From the NCBI GenBank assembly GCA_001643675.2, contig LSRY02000063.1:1-64000 (forward strand): a stretch of DNA of 64,000 nucleotides, read 5' to 3'. This document shows, in pieces, positions 22,130 to 33,729 of the stretch. Each line of letters begins with the position of its first letter. Within the stretch, counting starts at the first letter, position 1. This DNA comes from Monocercomonoides exilis. Taxonomy: Eukaryota > Preaxostyla > Oxymonadida > Polymastigidae. A model generated the notes under the pieces. The model saw only the letters and a program-made list of their open reading frames with translations, ran no database searches and was not told where the DNA came from. A program made the translations under genes and the position numbers.

Positions 22130-24747
22130 TGAACCCTGCACCCAAGTGGAATCTCCTTTTCTTTTTTTCCTGAATTCCTTTTTTTAATATGGGTTATAAA
22201 CTTTGAAAAATATTCATTTCAAAAGAAAAATTGTATTTTTATTTGAAGTTGCATTTATGTCAATATTTTTCAAAAGAATAAAAATTTTCATATTGATCAT
22301 ATGAATAATATTAATTGAGAATACAACAATTTTGATATGTTGAGTTTTCATTTATCAACAAGTGTGCAGCGACAAAATGTGGTTTCTATGATGTTGCATT
22401 TTATTTAGAATCATCTGAGAGAGATTTACTTGCGCATTCAAATTTAACAATTGGTCAGTGGTTGTTCTTCAAAACATTTGTTTGTTCGAAGAATTAAAGA
22501 GCTTTTGGAGAAATATTCACAATTTCACATCGCAGCGTGATATTTTAAATTAATTGAGAATTTGTATTTTTGAACTTTCAAACATCAGAAACAATGATTG
22601 ATTTCTGAATTGAAGTTTGAAAAGCGAATCCTGGCCGAAATGAACATTTTCAATCAAAGACATGATCCACACAGGATTTATTTATTCATTTGTGTGCATT
22701 TCGCATTTTATGAATCGTGGATGCATTTTGCATGCTTTGAGCAGAAAAAGATGCAATTTCAGTCAAAAGAAATTTGCCAAGGGCTGAAACACTTGAAAAT
22801 GGACATTTTCAGCAAAAGCAAAGATAATATTGGAAGAGAGGGGTTTTGAATAAAATGTTTGCCAAATTTTTATTTTTTCGAACAATTTCAAGAAAACAAA
22901 ACCATTTGTTTGATTATTAATTGGAATGGAAATCCACATCTGCTTTTATCTATTTTCATATTTTTAATTTCAATAGAACAATTCTAGAACAATGGACAAC
23001 GTCTCATGCGCCTTGTTTCTGGCTGATTTTCTTGACAAATTGCTTTTGGTGAAAGAGGCAAAGGAAGAAAAATGAGCAGATGAATGCCAGGAGCTTTGGA
23101 AAAGTGGAGAAATGAAGTGAGATGGAAGATGGATGAATGATATTTTTTCTTTTTGGTGGAAGCGATGGAGAAATGCGTTGGGCGTGAAGGACGATTTGGG
23201 ATTGGATTGCTGTTGAAGTGAAGAAAGAACAAAAATTGTGCTGGTGATTGCACAATGAAGGCATCAGATGGAAACTTGAAATGGAAGTGACTTCATTTCC
23301 ATTTCAAGTTCTATTTGTGTGGGTCAGCATTGAATGAGAATGCTTGGAAGCAGCAGGAGTGAAAAGGGTTATGAGCGAATTTTTGTGAGGATGATTGAGA
23401 GAGAGAGAGAGAGAGAGAAATGCAAAGCAGAGGAAAAAGAGAATCAACCACAGCAGCAGAAGGAGATTTGGATGCACAAATCGTCATATTCACAGGTGCA
23501 ACAAAAATTTCATTCGGAACATGAAAAAAAGGAATAATGAGCTGTCGAAGAATAAAATTGATGTGCAAAGATTTTTTTTCTTCTTCAACACAACAGTCTC
23601 CAAACACCCCTCAAACATCATCAACTCCTTCCTCACAATCTTCACTAATTGCTTTGGAAGAGCATGAAAAACACAAAGTGGGTGGACTATCTTCTGCCAC
23701 TGTTGATTTTAAGCCACCTTTCACTTCTTCCTCTCTTGTGAATTCTGGGAGGAAAATCAATTCAACTTGTGGTGATTGAGCAGCAGAGAAGAAGAAGAAG
23801 AAGAAGAGAAAGGGAAAGAATCAGAATATTCTTTATGCATTGGCAATATGTTCTGTCATTGTTGTCAATTTTGTTCTTCTCCAACTTCATCGTCTTCTTC
23901 TTTTCATCTATCTCTTTGTTTTTCTTCTTCGACAACTCCCTTCCATTTTCATCTGTTTTGTTCTTCAATCTTCTTTGTTTCATCTATCTTTCTTGCCTTC
24001 GCTGAATTGGATGGACACGGAATCCGATTGGACGAGCAGCCAATCTGGATCTGACTTTTCTGACTCTTTTGCGAGAAAAGCAAAGAAGCAAGACAAGAGA
24101 AATGTCACTCTCTTCGTTGGTCTCTCATGCACCTTCGATTCTTTTTTGTTATTTTCATCATCATCTCCTTCATCTTCAGCAACAATCACTTATTCTCAAA
24201 TAGACAAAAGCACACAGATCAACCAGTTCTGCTTTTGTATCTTGTTTGAAGGATATTGTTTCGTATGTATCGCTCTTCTGCTATGTCTCTTTTTTAATTT
24301 CCACTCACTCAACATGCTTTCAAATCATCTGTTTATAATATTTTTATATTATTATTATTATTATTATTTGCTTTTTATTCATTTATTTAACGAAAAAAGT
24401 GGGAACACCAAAAGTAACCTTTTGCCGAACTCTTAAATTTTTAATATAAATTATAATTGTTTTATTGCACGTGTAGATAAAATGCAATGTGGTTATAACC
24501 AGTTTGCAGTTTGGGAATAAACTAATTTTTGAAATTCTTTTTATTTTTCTTATTTTTCTTATTTGATGCAAATTTGTACCAGCATTAATAGTTTATAATT
24601 TTATTTATTACTCATATGCTGTGATGCTCAATTCTTTTCTTTTCCTTATTGATTGGAACTTAATATAAAAGCAAAGATTATTAACATTTGAAACTTATAA
24701 TTTAAAAAAAAAGTGAAATGAATTTTTTTTTTTGAAGAAATGAGCCC
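22130..24747. other. Flank of right copy and gap before transportin
   Basis: 22130-24430 mirrors 1-2285 and includes the hairpin at 23273-23310. 24431-24747 is unique AT-rich DNA that forms the 3' flank of the transportin gene, with T/A runs near 24705-24735. Open frames here, up to 198 codons at 23840-24436, are low-complexity and run across the repeat boundary, so they are not called as genes. Confidence 0.6.
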
Positions 24748-27700
24748 TCAACTCGAGCTGATGTTATAATAAGAGGTCAGCAACTGCTGCTGTTCTGTAG
24801 AGAGCGCAGCGCATGTCTGTGTCCATGCGCTTTGCGACCGGCAGACCCCAGCTATTTTCGACAGGACCTCGTAAAGACGCGTCTTCGCTTCGGCAGCAAT
24901 CGGATCTGAGGCAGGCGGATACGGCGATCCCATCGTCGGCACAACAGGATTCAGCGAAAGCAGCGCAGAAAGCAGCAGCGGAAGGTCCGCAGCAAACGGC
25001 GTGTAGTTGCTGGCCTTGATCATCTCGCATAGCCCCACCGCCGCCGACGTCACGGTGTACTTCCCCAGGTTCAGCGAGCGGTGCTCCACAGCCGCCAGGA
25101 AAGAGCGTGCCAGCGACGGACACTGCTGCAGGAACGACAGCGTCGGCAGCGAGCCAGGCGCAGCCAGCGCGGCCGCCACAGGCTGCGGGAAGGACGCCCC
25201 GACGCGGCAGAGGCAGTCTGCGCAGTGTGCAGCATACGCAAAGGCCGGGTGGTCGGGCGTGGCTGGCTCGTCCTCCCGCGACGGCACAGCCGAGTGCGGC
25301 AGCGGGATCGGCGCAATGGAGGTGGGCGTGGACGTGATGATCGGCGCTGCATACAGCATCATCGGCACCAGCGCATGCAGCATCTGCGGCAGAAACGGCG
25401 CCAGCGACGACGCATTCATGCACCCCACAATTATCTCGCTCGCACACCGCACAGCCGCCGTGGACACCGAGAAATGGCTCAGCGCATGGTCTGACACACG
25501 CTCAAAGTTCAGCGCAGGCGTGGGCGGCGGCTGGCCTGCAGCACACACACCAGCAATTCATCAAACAATTTTCGGTTGAAACAATAATAATAACAATCAA
25601 AAATAAAAAAACAAAACAAACCAGCAGCAACAATGTGTCCAGGGATCATCCGCAGCAGAACAAGCGGAAAGAGATCAGCCAGCAGCGACTGAGGCGCGGC
25701 AGAGATACCCAGCAGCGAGGCACACTCGCTTGTGCGGAACAGCTCGTCAGGCAGCTTCGTCGTGAGCGTCACCGGCACATACACCGCCAGGTTCATCAGC
25801 GTCTGCAGCGCCGACCGCAGCAGAAACGGCGCCCGCGACCGGCACGCCGCCATCAGCGCCACGGCAAACGGGCTCTGGATAAACAGCGCATTCAGCAGCT
25901 TCTCTGCCGGCGTCGTCTTGATGAACGAGCTCAGCACGTTGAACGCCGCCGTCGCCGACACCGCCTCGCTCTCTTCGTAGTTGTCCCCGTCGAAGTCCAA
26001 GTTCCACGTCTGCTGCACCGTCTTCCCCCGCGCCCGCTGCTCCGCCTCGTACCGCGTCTGCTCCGTCTTCTCCTCCCCAAGCACCATCCCGATGATCCCC
26101 GTGCAGTACTTGAAGATGTCCACCGAGTAGCTCTCCAGCGCCGCCCCTGTGATGTTGTGCACCAGGTTCGCAATCGACATCAGGATCTGCGGAACAAGAA
26201 TCTCGTCCTTCTGCGGCAGGTTGTACAGCTTCTTCAGCAGCTGCCCCATCAGCGCACTCAGCACCTCCGCCGACCGGAACAGCGCCCCCGCCGCATTCAC
26301 AATCGCATCAATCACCTCACACAGCGTCCGCACATTCCGCTTCTGGTACTTGTCGAACGCCACAAACACATTCTGCAGCAGCGTCACCACATACGGCCGG
26401 ATCCGGCTGTGCGCCTCTTCCACAACATAAATGATCGATGTGCACGCCGACCGCTGCACCTGTTTATTCCCCACGCAAACCCATCCACAAATAAATGAGA
26501 GAGAAAATGAATGAATGAATAAGAGAATGATAAAATTTGTTTCAATGAAAAATAAAAATAAAAATAAATCAAACCACTTTGAATGTGTCGAGCATCCCGT
26601 TCACAAACACCCCCAGCGCCTTCGTCAGCATCTGCCTGTCTGCTGCCCGGTGGATCGGGCGCCCAGCCTTCTCCATCTCCGCCTCCTCCTCGTGGTACCC
26701 GTTCTTCACATCCTCTGCGTCCAGAGGCCCGCACAGCCACCGCGCATACCGCCCCAGCGCCCAGTGGCAGATCATCCGGATCAGCGGGTGCTTGTCCTGC
26801 GCCAGGCTCTCCAGCCACGGCACCAGCGTCGGCACAATGCTCGCCATCGCCCTGTCCGTCGAGCAGTACTTCCCCAGCAGCCCCGTGCAGAACACCGCGC
26901 TCTCCCGCTCCAGCCACTTCTCCTCCCCTTCCATCTGCAGCAGCCGCCCAATCACTCCCGTCGCCGCCTGCACCACCTCCTCCGGGAAGTACCAGCTCAG
27001 CAGCTCAAACGCATTCCCGCAGTTCTTCCGCGGCGTCGCCGTGCTCGCCATCTGCTCCGCAATCGCATCGTCCTCCAGGTCTTCCTCGTCCCTCTTCTTC
27101 TGCAGCGCTGCCTCTGCCCCTGTCGTGTCGGCCACTATCGTCGGCGCAATGCTCTTGTCGTCGTCCACCCGGCTTTGGTCTGTGCTCAGCGAGTTTTGGA
27201 ACTCAAACAGATCCACATCGCTGTACTGCATCAGCTCTATCAGCTTCGGGATGAGACTTGAAATGGAACACATACACACAAACACACACACAAAATATCA
27301 GAATAATCAATAAAAAATTGAATGAAAATGAATTGAATGAATTTATTTCCTTTTTCTTTCAAAACTGATAAAAAGAGAGAAAGAATCACACATTGGAATC
27401 GCTTGCTTCACTTGTTCGTTTTTGATGAGAACATTTCCCTTCTCCCCTTCCTCCGTCCACGGCACCTCCACAAACGTCCGCACAAAGTCCACTGCCTCCG
27501 CCACCACATCCGCATTGCCCGACGAAAGATGGCTGATCGCAAACTGCAGCAGCGGCGTCAAATACGGCAGCAGTGGGTGTGTCAGCGGCGCCCCAGGCGA
27601 TGTGCACACACACGGAAAGCTCACAAGCGCGCTGAACGATTTGAACACCTCTTCAATCACAGCCGCCTCGCTGTGCCCGGCACACGCAAACAGACACTGC

Positions 27701-29140
27701 AGCACACACCCCACAAAAACAGCATTCATTCATTCATTCATTCAACCAATCACAACATTTTGGTGAATAAACACATGCACAGTTGAAGAGATGAAGAATT
27801 CACAATTCAATATGAAATTGAAAATGAATAAAAAAAAAAGGAAAGGAAAGGAAAGGAAAGGAAAAGGAAAAGAAAGATAGATGATGGATATGAAAATTGA
27901 ATAGTTCTTAATGAAAGAGGAAGAGAGAGAGAGAAAGAAAGAAATGCATCACCTTCAGATATGGTTCCAGTTTGCCTCCTTCCATAAACGTAATCGGCGA
28001 GTCTGTCGAAAACGCACGCACCATCTGCAGCACATCGCAGATGATGCGCACAGGCGTGGGGATTGGCGCCTGCGACGTGGTTGTCACGTAGGTCGGGTTC
28101 GCAAACGGCAGCAGCAAGTCAATCAGCTGCGACACTTCGCTGAACAAGCCACGCAAAATAAATCATCATTCCCCAAAAACAAAAACAAAAAATAAAATTA
28201 AAATAAAACCAAAAGATCTGTGCACACTTCTTCGTAAACTGCGATTTGATGATTTTCTCGTTGTCTTCAATGAGAACTGAAAGACACTTCGCTGCTCCTT
28301 CTGCAAACGTTTTCATGTCTCCCTTTTTCGTCACCTCCAGCAGCTGCCCAATCAACGGAAGCAGCTGCACATATCCTGAAAGGCAAAAGCAAAAGCAAAA
28401 ACAAAAGCAAAAAGAAAAATGAAAATGAATAAAGAAAGAAAAGAAAGAAAAGAAAGAAAGAAAGAAAAGAAAGAAAAGAAAGAAAGAAAGAAAAGAAAGA
28501 AAAGAAAGAAAAGAAAGAAAAGAAAGAAAAGAAAGAAAAGAAAGAAAGAAAGAAAAGAAAGAAAAGAAAGAAAAGAAAGAAAAGAAAGAAAAGAAAGAAA
28601 AGAAAGAAAAGAAAGAAAAGAAAGAAAAGAAAGAAAAGAAAGAAAAGAAAGAAAAGAAAGAAAAGAAAAGGCAAACCTCTTTTAACAAATGAAGAAATCA
28701 GAGATGCCAGCGTAGATCGCAGCACCGAGTTCTCATCCCCAATACACCCCAACACTTGTCGAAAAACTTCATTTTTCATTTCTTCTGAAAAATGATAATT
28801 CTTATCTTCAACAACTTGTTTCAAGAAAGTGACCGCGTACTGCCGGTGGTAGAACACCAGTGACTTGTCGCAAATAACCGCCGCAAGATACACCGGGTAG
28901 TTCGGCACAGCCTTCGCGTATTCTTTCAGTTTCTAAATCCCAAATCATTGTTCACATCAACAAACATCTCAACAATCAGCCGGCACCACAAAAGCGGGCG
29001 CCAGCCTGTGTGCATACGCTCTCCGACGTGTTCACCAGCCCGTTCGCCTCCTTCGAGAAGTTCACCACCGTCTGCTTTATTTCTTCATAAGCCGAAGGAT
29101 TTATCTGGCTCTGCTGCGCAGCGACGCCCCAACCATTCAT
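24748..29140 (-). CDS. Transportin / karyopherin-beta2 nuclear import receptor, 8 exons
   Basis: Exons on the minus strand are 29140-29018, 28932-28677, 28375-28228, 28139-27953, 27696-27392, 27256-26575, 26459-25622 and 25535-24748. All introns are GT-AG and the 3327 coding bases stay in frame (1108 residues, TGA stop). Recognisable transportin segments are PKLIELMQYSDVDLFEF before an acidic loop, IRMICHWALGRYARWL, VQRSACTSIIYVVEEAHS, and a C-terminal HCADCLCRVGASF with a final W...LLTSYYNI. The protein would be a HEAT-repeat solenoid that carries PY-NLS cargo through the nuclear pore under Ran control. It is longer than the usual roughly 890 residues, partly from Ala/Pro-rich insertions in the last exon. 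Coding GC is well above the flanks. The junction at 26574/26460 is the least certain, since GNKQ just upstream of the chosen acceptor also looks coding. Confidence 0.88.
28430..28669. repeat. Purine microsatellite (aaagaaaag)n within transportin intron 2
   Basis: About 240 bases of near-perfect 9-base aaagaaaag units, with occasional aaag units, fill most of the 301-bp second intron (28676-28376). On the coding strand this is a long polypyrimidine tract directly upstream of the acceptor. A shorter ggaaa run lies at 27839-27866 in intron 4. Confidence 0.95.
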
Positions 29141-29466
29141 CAAACAAAATCACACTCAAAAAAGCATTTCTGAAAGCAACAAAAACGCAATACCATTCAA
29201 CAAAATCGCTCAGAAAAGCTGATTTCCAAATGAAAATTACAAATTATAAATGCTTCGATCATCCACTTTTTCAACATCAACAAAGCAAAATCCAAAAATA
29301 ATATTTTTTCATTGTTATATGTGTTTTTCTCTCTCCAAAAAAAAAAAATATTCAAAGAGAGAATTTGCCAATCCTTTCCTGTGAAAGATTATTGTTTTGA
29401 TGAAAACTATATTTCTTTTTTTTTCTGTTTAAAATTTGATATTGTTTCAGAAAACGCAAAAATTCA
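29141..29466. other. Upstream region of transportin, no gene seen
   Basis: AT-rich DNA upstream of the transportin ATG at 29140, with a 12-base A run at 29338-29349. No distinct promoter motif was recognised. Confidence 0.5.
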
Positions 29467-29844
29467 ATGAAAAACAGCGAGAAAGAATTGATGAATGCAA
29501 GTGATTTCAAAGAATCTTCCACTGTTTTCTCAAAGGAATTGTTCATTGGTTCTGTTTTTATAACTGAAGAAATGAAAATGTCAATGGGGAATGTGTTTGT
29601 GTTGAAAAAACATGAGAATGGAACGGAGGGGGAAAAAGTTAGAAAGCATTCCTTTGGAGACGATTTGAGAAGATGGTTGAAGAAAAGGAATGTGAAAAGG
29701 AAGAAAACAACAAAAAGTCGCTTGTTTGTCTTTGAGAATGTCTTCTTCGATTCCATTCCAGATGCTTCTGCATCTCAAAAAGACTGGCTCATAATAGCGC
29801 ATCCTTCCAAAAAAAGGAAACAAAATTGGCATGACTGTGGATGA
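29467..29844 (+). pseudogene. Fragment of the uncharacterised paralogous family (5' part)
   Basis: The frame beginning ATGAAAAACAGCGAG is open for 125 codons. Residues about 21-50 (VFSKELFIGSVFITEEMKMS) align with LMKELFNKINKMMEEEKISI of the gene at 33730-35336, including the following GN..LLK positions. After that point the similarity is lost and the frame becomes Lys/Arg-rich. No second exon matching the family's C-terminal half is seen downstream. It is best read as a truncated relic of a third family member; a short unrelated gene remains possible. Confidence 0.45.
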
Positions 29845-30213
29845 CAAACTCGCTAAAAAGCAAAACAAATGCATTTTTTTATTTCTTGACAGCTGTTTAT
29901 CAGCTCTTCAAGATTGTTGAAAGGTTGGTGCTTTGGAGCTGATTGAAAAAGCTATTTATCCACATGGCCAGTTCCAATTCCACAACAAAACGATTCCAGA
30001 TGTCAAGTTGTTTTGCTCGACTCATTGTGTCATTTTCAGCTGAACTGAAAAGAACACAAAAATGAAGAATGAGGTACTTTTTGTTGATTGTTTTCATTTT
30101 TCAAATGAAATGAAATTCCGCTCAGGGAAAAAAAAATAAAATAAAAAACGGACGATTCAGAAGGGAAACATGCTGAAATGGCAAAAGTAAATTGCTTTCC
30201 GAAGCAACCAAAA
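29845..30213. other. Short intergenic stretch
   Basis: AT-rich DNA with an A run at 30129-30137, lying 3' of the minus-strand gene that ends at 30214. Nothing recognisable. Confidence 0.5.
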
Positions 30214-31568
30214 TTATCTGGAGAAACTCTTCAAAAGAATTTGATTATCTCGACTTGAACAGAAAAAGCTCAAAAAAGCATCCTCAAATCCTTCCTCCTC
30301 CAGATTCTCAAACAGATCCTTCTTCGCAATCTTTCTTTTCTCTTCGTCACTTTGTTCCTTTGGAGTCGCACTCAAACTCTCAAAAATGTCACAAATTGTT
30401 TTTGTGCATTTCTCTTTCATTCCGATTCTTATTGTTGATTGCTGCATTTCTTGGAGAAAGACATCGACTGCTCCACCTTTCAGCAGATCGCCCACGTATC
30501 CAGCATCTTTGCTCACCATGTATCGAAATAGCCCAAAGCATTCGCTGAACACTTCTCGGCAGCTTTCCTTTGCTGAAGTGATTGTTTTTGCCACACAACG
30601 AACAAATTCAGCACATTCAGCACAGTGCATCCTGCTGTTCGAAAAGAAAGACCAAAGCGTGCCAAACCACCTCCGAATCATCCTCACCTCTTTCCTCTTT
30701 TTCACTCTTCTTTCTGTTTTCTCCCAATCGACTCCATTCTTCAGTTCTTCCAGCTCTCTTGCTGCCTCCCTCATCAAATCCAGCTCCTTCACAATCACTT
30801 TTTCCAGTTCTCTCTCTTTTCCAATTCTCTTCACAAAAAACAGCCAGGCCGATTGTGATGCAAGATGGGTGAGGTTGCGATGCTCTTCGTGGTATTCGAT
30901 GATTTCTGCCATCTCGCTCACATATCTCTCTTTTTCAATGGGCTTATCAAAGTTTTCACAACAGATGGAGTTATCCATTTCACATATTTTTATTTTGAAA
31001 AAAGAAAAGAAAAAGAAAGAAAGAAAAGAAAAAGAAAAGAAAAAGAAAAATCGGAATATTCATACCGCAAAATCAGGAATGCAACTCAAAGCCAGCAACG
31101 CCATCTCCACCTCTTTTTGTCTTTCCTCGCTTTCCTCCTTGCTCAGCGCAACTTCCAGAAGGCAGGGCTGGCAAACCAGAAGGAGTTCGGGCTCGAAAGA
31201 AAAATAAAACTGAAAAAGGGACAGGTGGCATTCGCAAACATCCACAAGCAGCTTTTTGTTTTTTCTCTCGTTTTTCTTTTCTTCCTCAACAGCCATCTTC
31301 GCAAGCCTTTTGCTCAGCTGCGATTCGTCGAAACCAAAAGATGCAATGCTCTCCATCATTTTACAGCGTCCCATCTGCTTCAACAACAAAATCGCCTTTT
31401 CCAAAGACAGTTCCTCATCTTCAATCATTTGGCCTATTTCGTTGAACATCTCCGCAGAATAGAGTGTTTCCAGATTCCGCTCATCCATTTCTGAAATGGC
31501 CTCATTCAGCACCTCGAGCACTTCGATTTCATCATCATCACAGCTGCTTTTCACCGAAGAAAAAATAT
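30214..31568 (-). CDS. Uncharacterised paralogous family protein, copy A (5' exon not resolved)
   Basis: Two exons are supported: 31568-31066 and 30942-30214 (TAA stop), with a GT-AG intron of 123 bp that contains an aaaag purine run. The acceptor tttcag at 31569 and the entering phase imply a missing upstream first exon. Its start could not be placed confidently. The product is helical and charged. Conserved family blocks are EEELSLEKAILLLKQMG, a MALLALS exon end, EIIEYHEEHRNLTHLASQSAW and REAARELEELKNGVDWEK. These are shared with the plus-strand gene at 33730-35336 at the same intron position. An armadillo-like helical fold is possible, but no named domain or catalytic motif was recognised, so the function is unknown. 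Confidence 0.75.
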
Positions 31569-33729
31569 CTGAAATAAAAAATGAATTAAAAAGAAAATGA
31601 AAAACACTGCCAAGTGAACAGCAAATAATGCTCAATGCAAATCTGGAAACTGGTCGGCCAAATGCATGTGCTCAATTTCCTTTTTTCTCCACCTTCCAAA
31701 AAACGAAAAATAATGCTTTTTGTCAAAACAAGGAAAAAAAATGGTTCAAATGAAAAAATAAAATAAACTGTTTCCATGGAATTTGTGAAATATTGACTAT
31801 TCACTTTGTGAAAGAGAACATTGTGTTGGTTGATGATGAAATGAATTCTTTCAAAATGAAGAAATATTTGCTCAGTTGTTTCAGGATAAATCAGATGAAA
31901 TTGCTGGTGAATCTTCAAAATGAATCAGACCATGTTTGTCAAAAAAGAAGAAGAAAATCTTTTGAGCAGCATCTCGAAAATCCATTATTCCACAAATCTT
32001 GAGAGTTCGACCATTTTTGGTTCGACGAACATTGAAAATAAAAAGCAGCTGAGCAAACAGCATTTGAACACGAAAAGTCTCCCTTTTCTGCAGGTCCCTT
32101 CTTCTTTCTCCTCTCCTTATTTCTCTCCCCAAGCTCGCATCCACTTCCACCTTCGCTTCTGCCTCTGTCTTTCTCCCACTTCCTCCATAGACCTCCATTC
32201 AACAAGCTTGGAATCTCTGCTTTTATCAAATTCAAACATTCCATATTCCCCATCTCACAAGCAAGTTGGCCTTGGTTCTTCCAACTGCATTCTCAATCAG
32301 AATTCCAAATGGGCAGCCCCACACTCAGCATCCAAGAACATAACCATTTTTGGATCTTGAGAAAGAATGCTCAGTTTCATGATTTTCCCTTGTCAGCAGA
32401 TAAATATTCACAAATGGCAATGTCTTGCTTGATTTTGTGCCTGTCGTTGTTTCACAGGATTCCGAAGCAAACAAATCACATGTGATGTTGGTGTGTTGTT
32501 TGGCCATTCTAACTGCTTTTCCTTTTTTCCTTTTTTTTTTTCTGATGAAATGAAATGAATATCAAAGCGGAAAACAGAAATGGAAGATTGAGATGGTTGT
32601 AGCAAATGAATGGAGCTTGCTGAACCCTTCAAAAACTGCTTCATAGCAGAGGCAAGGAAGACTCATAATAAGCACATGCAGTTGCGCTCTGCTCTTTTGA
32701 AAGAAGACACAGCAATCAGTGGAAGCACAGAAGGCGTTGAAAAACAGAAAATCAATTTTATTTCCTGAAAGCGAGTCAACAACGGAGCAGTTGCATCGCT
32801 GTGCAACCTCAAACAAGAAGCACTTCTTCTCCAAACTGATATTAATTTTTTTTCAAAAGAACACACATTTCCCTTCTTTTTGTAAAAGCAGAAGATTGTT
32901 CAATCCCTTTTGCGATTAACTCCCTTTTCACATGCTTCCCAGCGCTTTTTTCTCCTTCTGCCTTTTGTTCCCACCAAGCATCCTGCTTTTGATGCTGCCA
33001 TCCGCTTTCATCATTCAAAAATATTTCTTCATTCATTTTTTACAGGAGCTGTCCAATTATTCGCATTCGTCTTTTTCCTCTTTGTCCAAATGCTTTTCTG
33101 CTGAATTTGTTTTTCAGCACCAGAATCTTTGAATGTCAAAAACATGCAATTCTTATCTGCTGATTGCCACTCCGCATTCAGCTCTCCTGTGGTGCTCTGT
33201 TTCTCGAAGATAAGATTTCCTCATTCATAATATTCGGCACATTCTCTGATTTTGTGAGGATGAAAACCGTGGAGAAATACCATGATGAAAAAGGGCAATA
33301 AAAAAAATTCAAACAAAAAGTGATGGAAGTTCGCTGTTTCAGAAAAAGAATATTATTTGCGGTTCATATTTGAAAATCTTCTCACAAAAACTTCCTTCTT
33401 TTCATTTTTATTCTTATTATTTTTTTCAACCTCTGCATCATATAATACTTCTTATTCTGCGAGGAATGTTCATTTGGCTTTTCTCAGATCTTGTTGATCT
33501 AATATTTCCGTCTTCCGCACACCATAATTTAAAGCAGCCATAACATTTTCTATCAAAAGACAAAGCGTTGATTTATCTCTTGAATTGCAAGCCAGAAATG
33601 CTTATGGACAAAAGAATTGTGTGGATGCTGCGAATATTTATTTTTCATCTATTTTGTCACATTAAACGTGTGCACAATCGATGTGAATGATAAATTGCGG
33701 ATGCTATCTGGGTGGACCGCTTTGGCGAA
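31569..33729. other. Region between the two divergent paralogs
   Basis: AT-rich DNA with only short, compositionally biased frames on both strands (longest 146 codons at 31920-32360, Ser-rich). It should contain the first exon and promoter of copy A near 31600-31900 and the upstream region of copy B. I could not support a specific exon or a further gene. Confidence 0.45.

Larger units (their letters stand above)
12690..24430 (-). repeat. Right arm of giant inverted repeat
   Basis: This is the reverse complement of 1-11719, 11741 bases long. The outer edge (gccgaac at 24424-24430) pairs with the first bases of the window. Beyond it, unique sequence begins with tcttaaattttt. This arm keeps the 2709-codon reading frame open, while the left arm does not. 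Confidence 0.97.

Noticed and set aside
1-24430. Interpretation of the palindrome as a hairpin telomere.
   Set aside because: The fold lies inside the contig with a 970-bp unique spacer and no telomeric repeat. The open end is simply the window edge.
23840-24436. A 198-codon plus-strand frame at the outer end of the right arm.
   Set aside because: It is low-complexity, runs across the repeat boundary into unique DNA, and its mirror frame in the left arm is broken, with no domain support.
24764-27313. Long open frames antisense to the transportin exons and in its other frames (Arg-, Pro- or Ser-rich).
   Set aside because: They are by-products of high GC at third codon positions in the transportin gene. 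They have biased composition and no domains, and they cross its introns.
28119-28908. Phe/Ser-rich hydrophobic frames that look like multi-span membrane proteins.
   Set aside because: They are translations of the aaagaaaag microsatellite within transportin intron 2.
32000-33135. Several short hydrophobic or Ser-rich frames between the two paralogous genes.
   Set aside because: All are under 150 codons, with intergenic-like composition, and no exon pair gives a coherent product.
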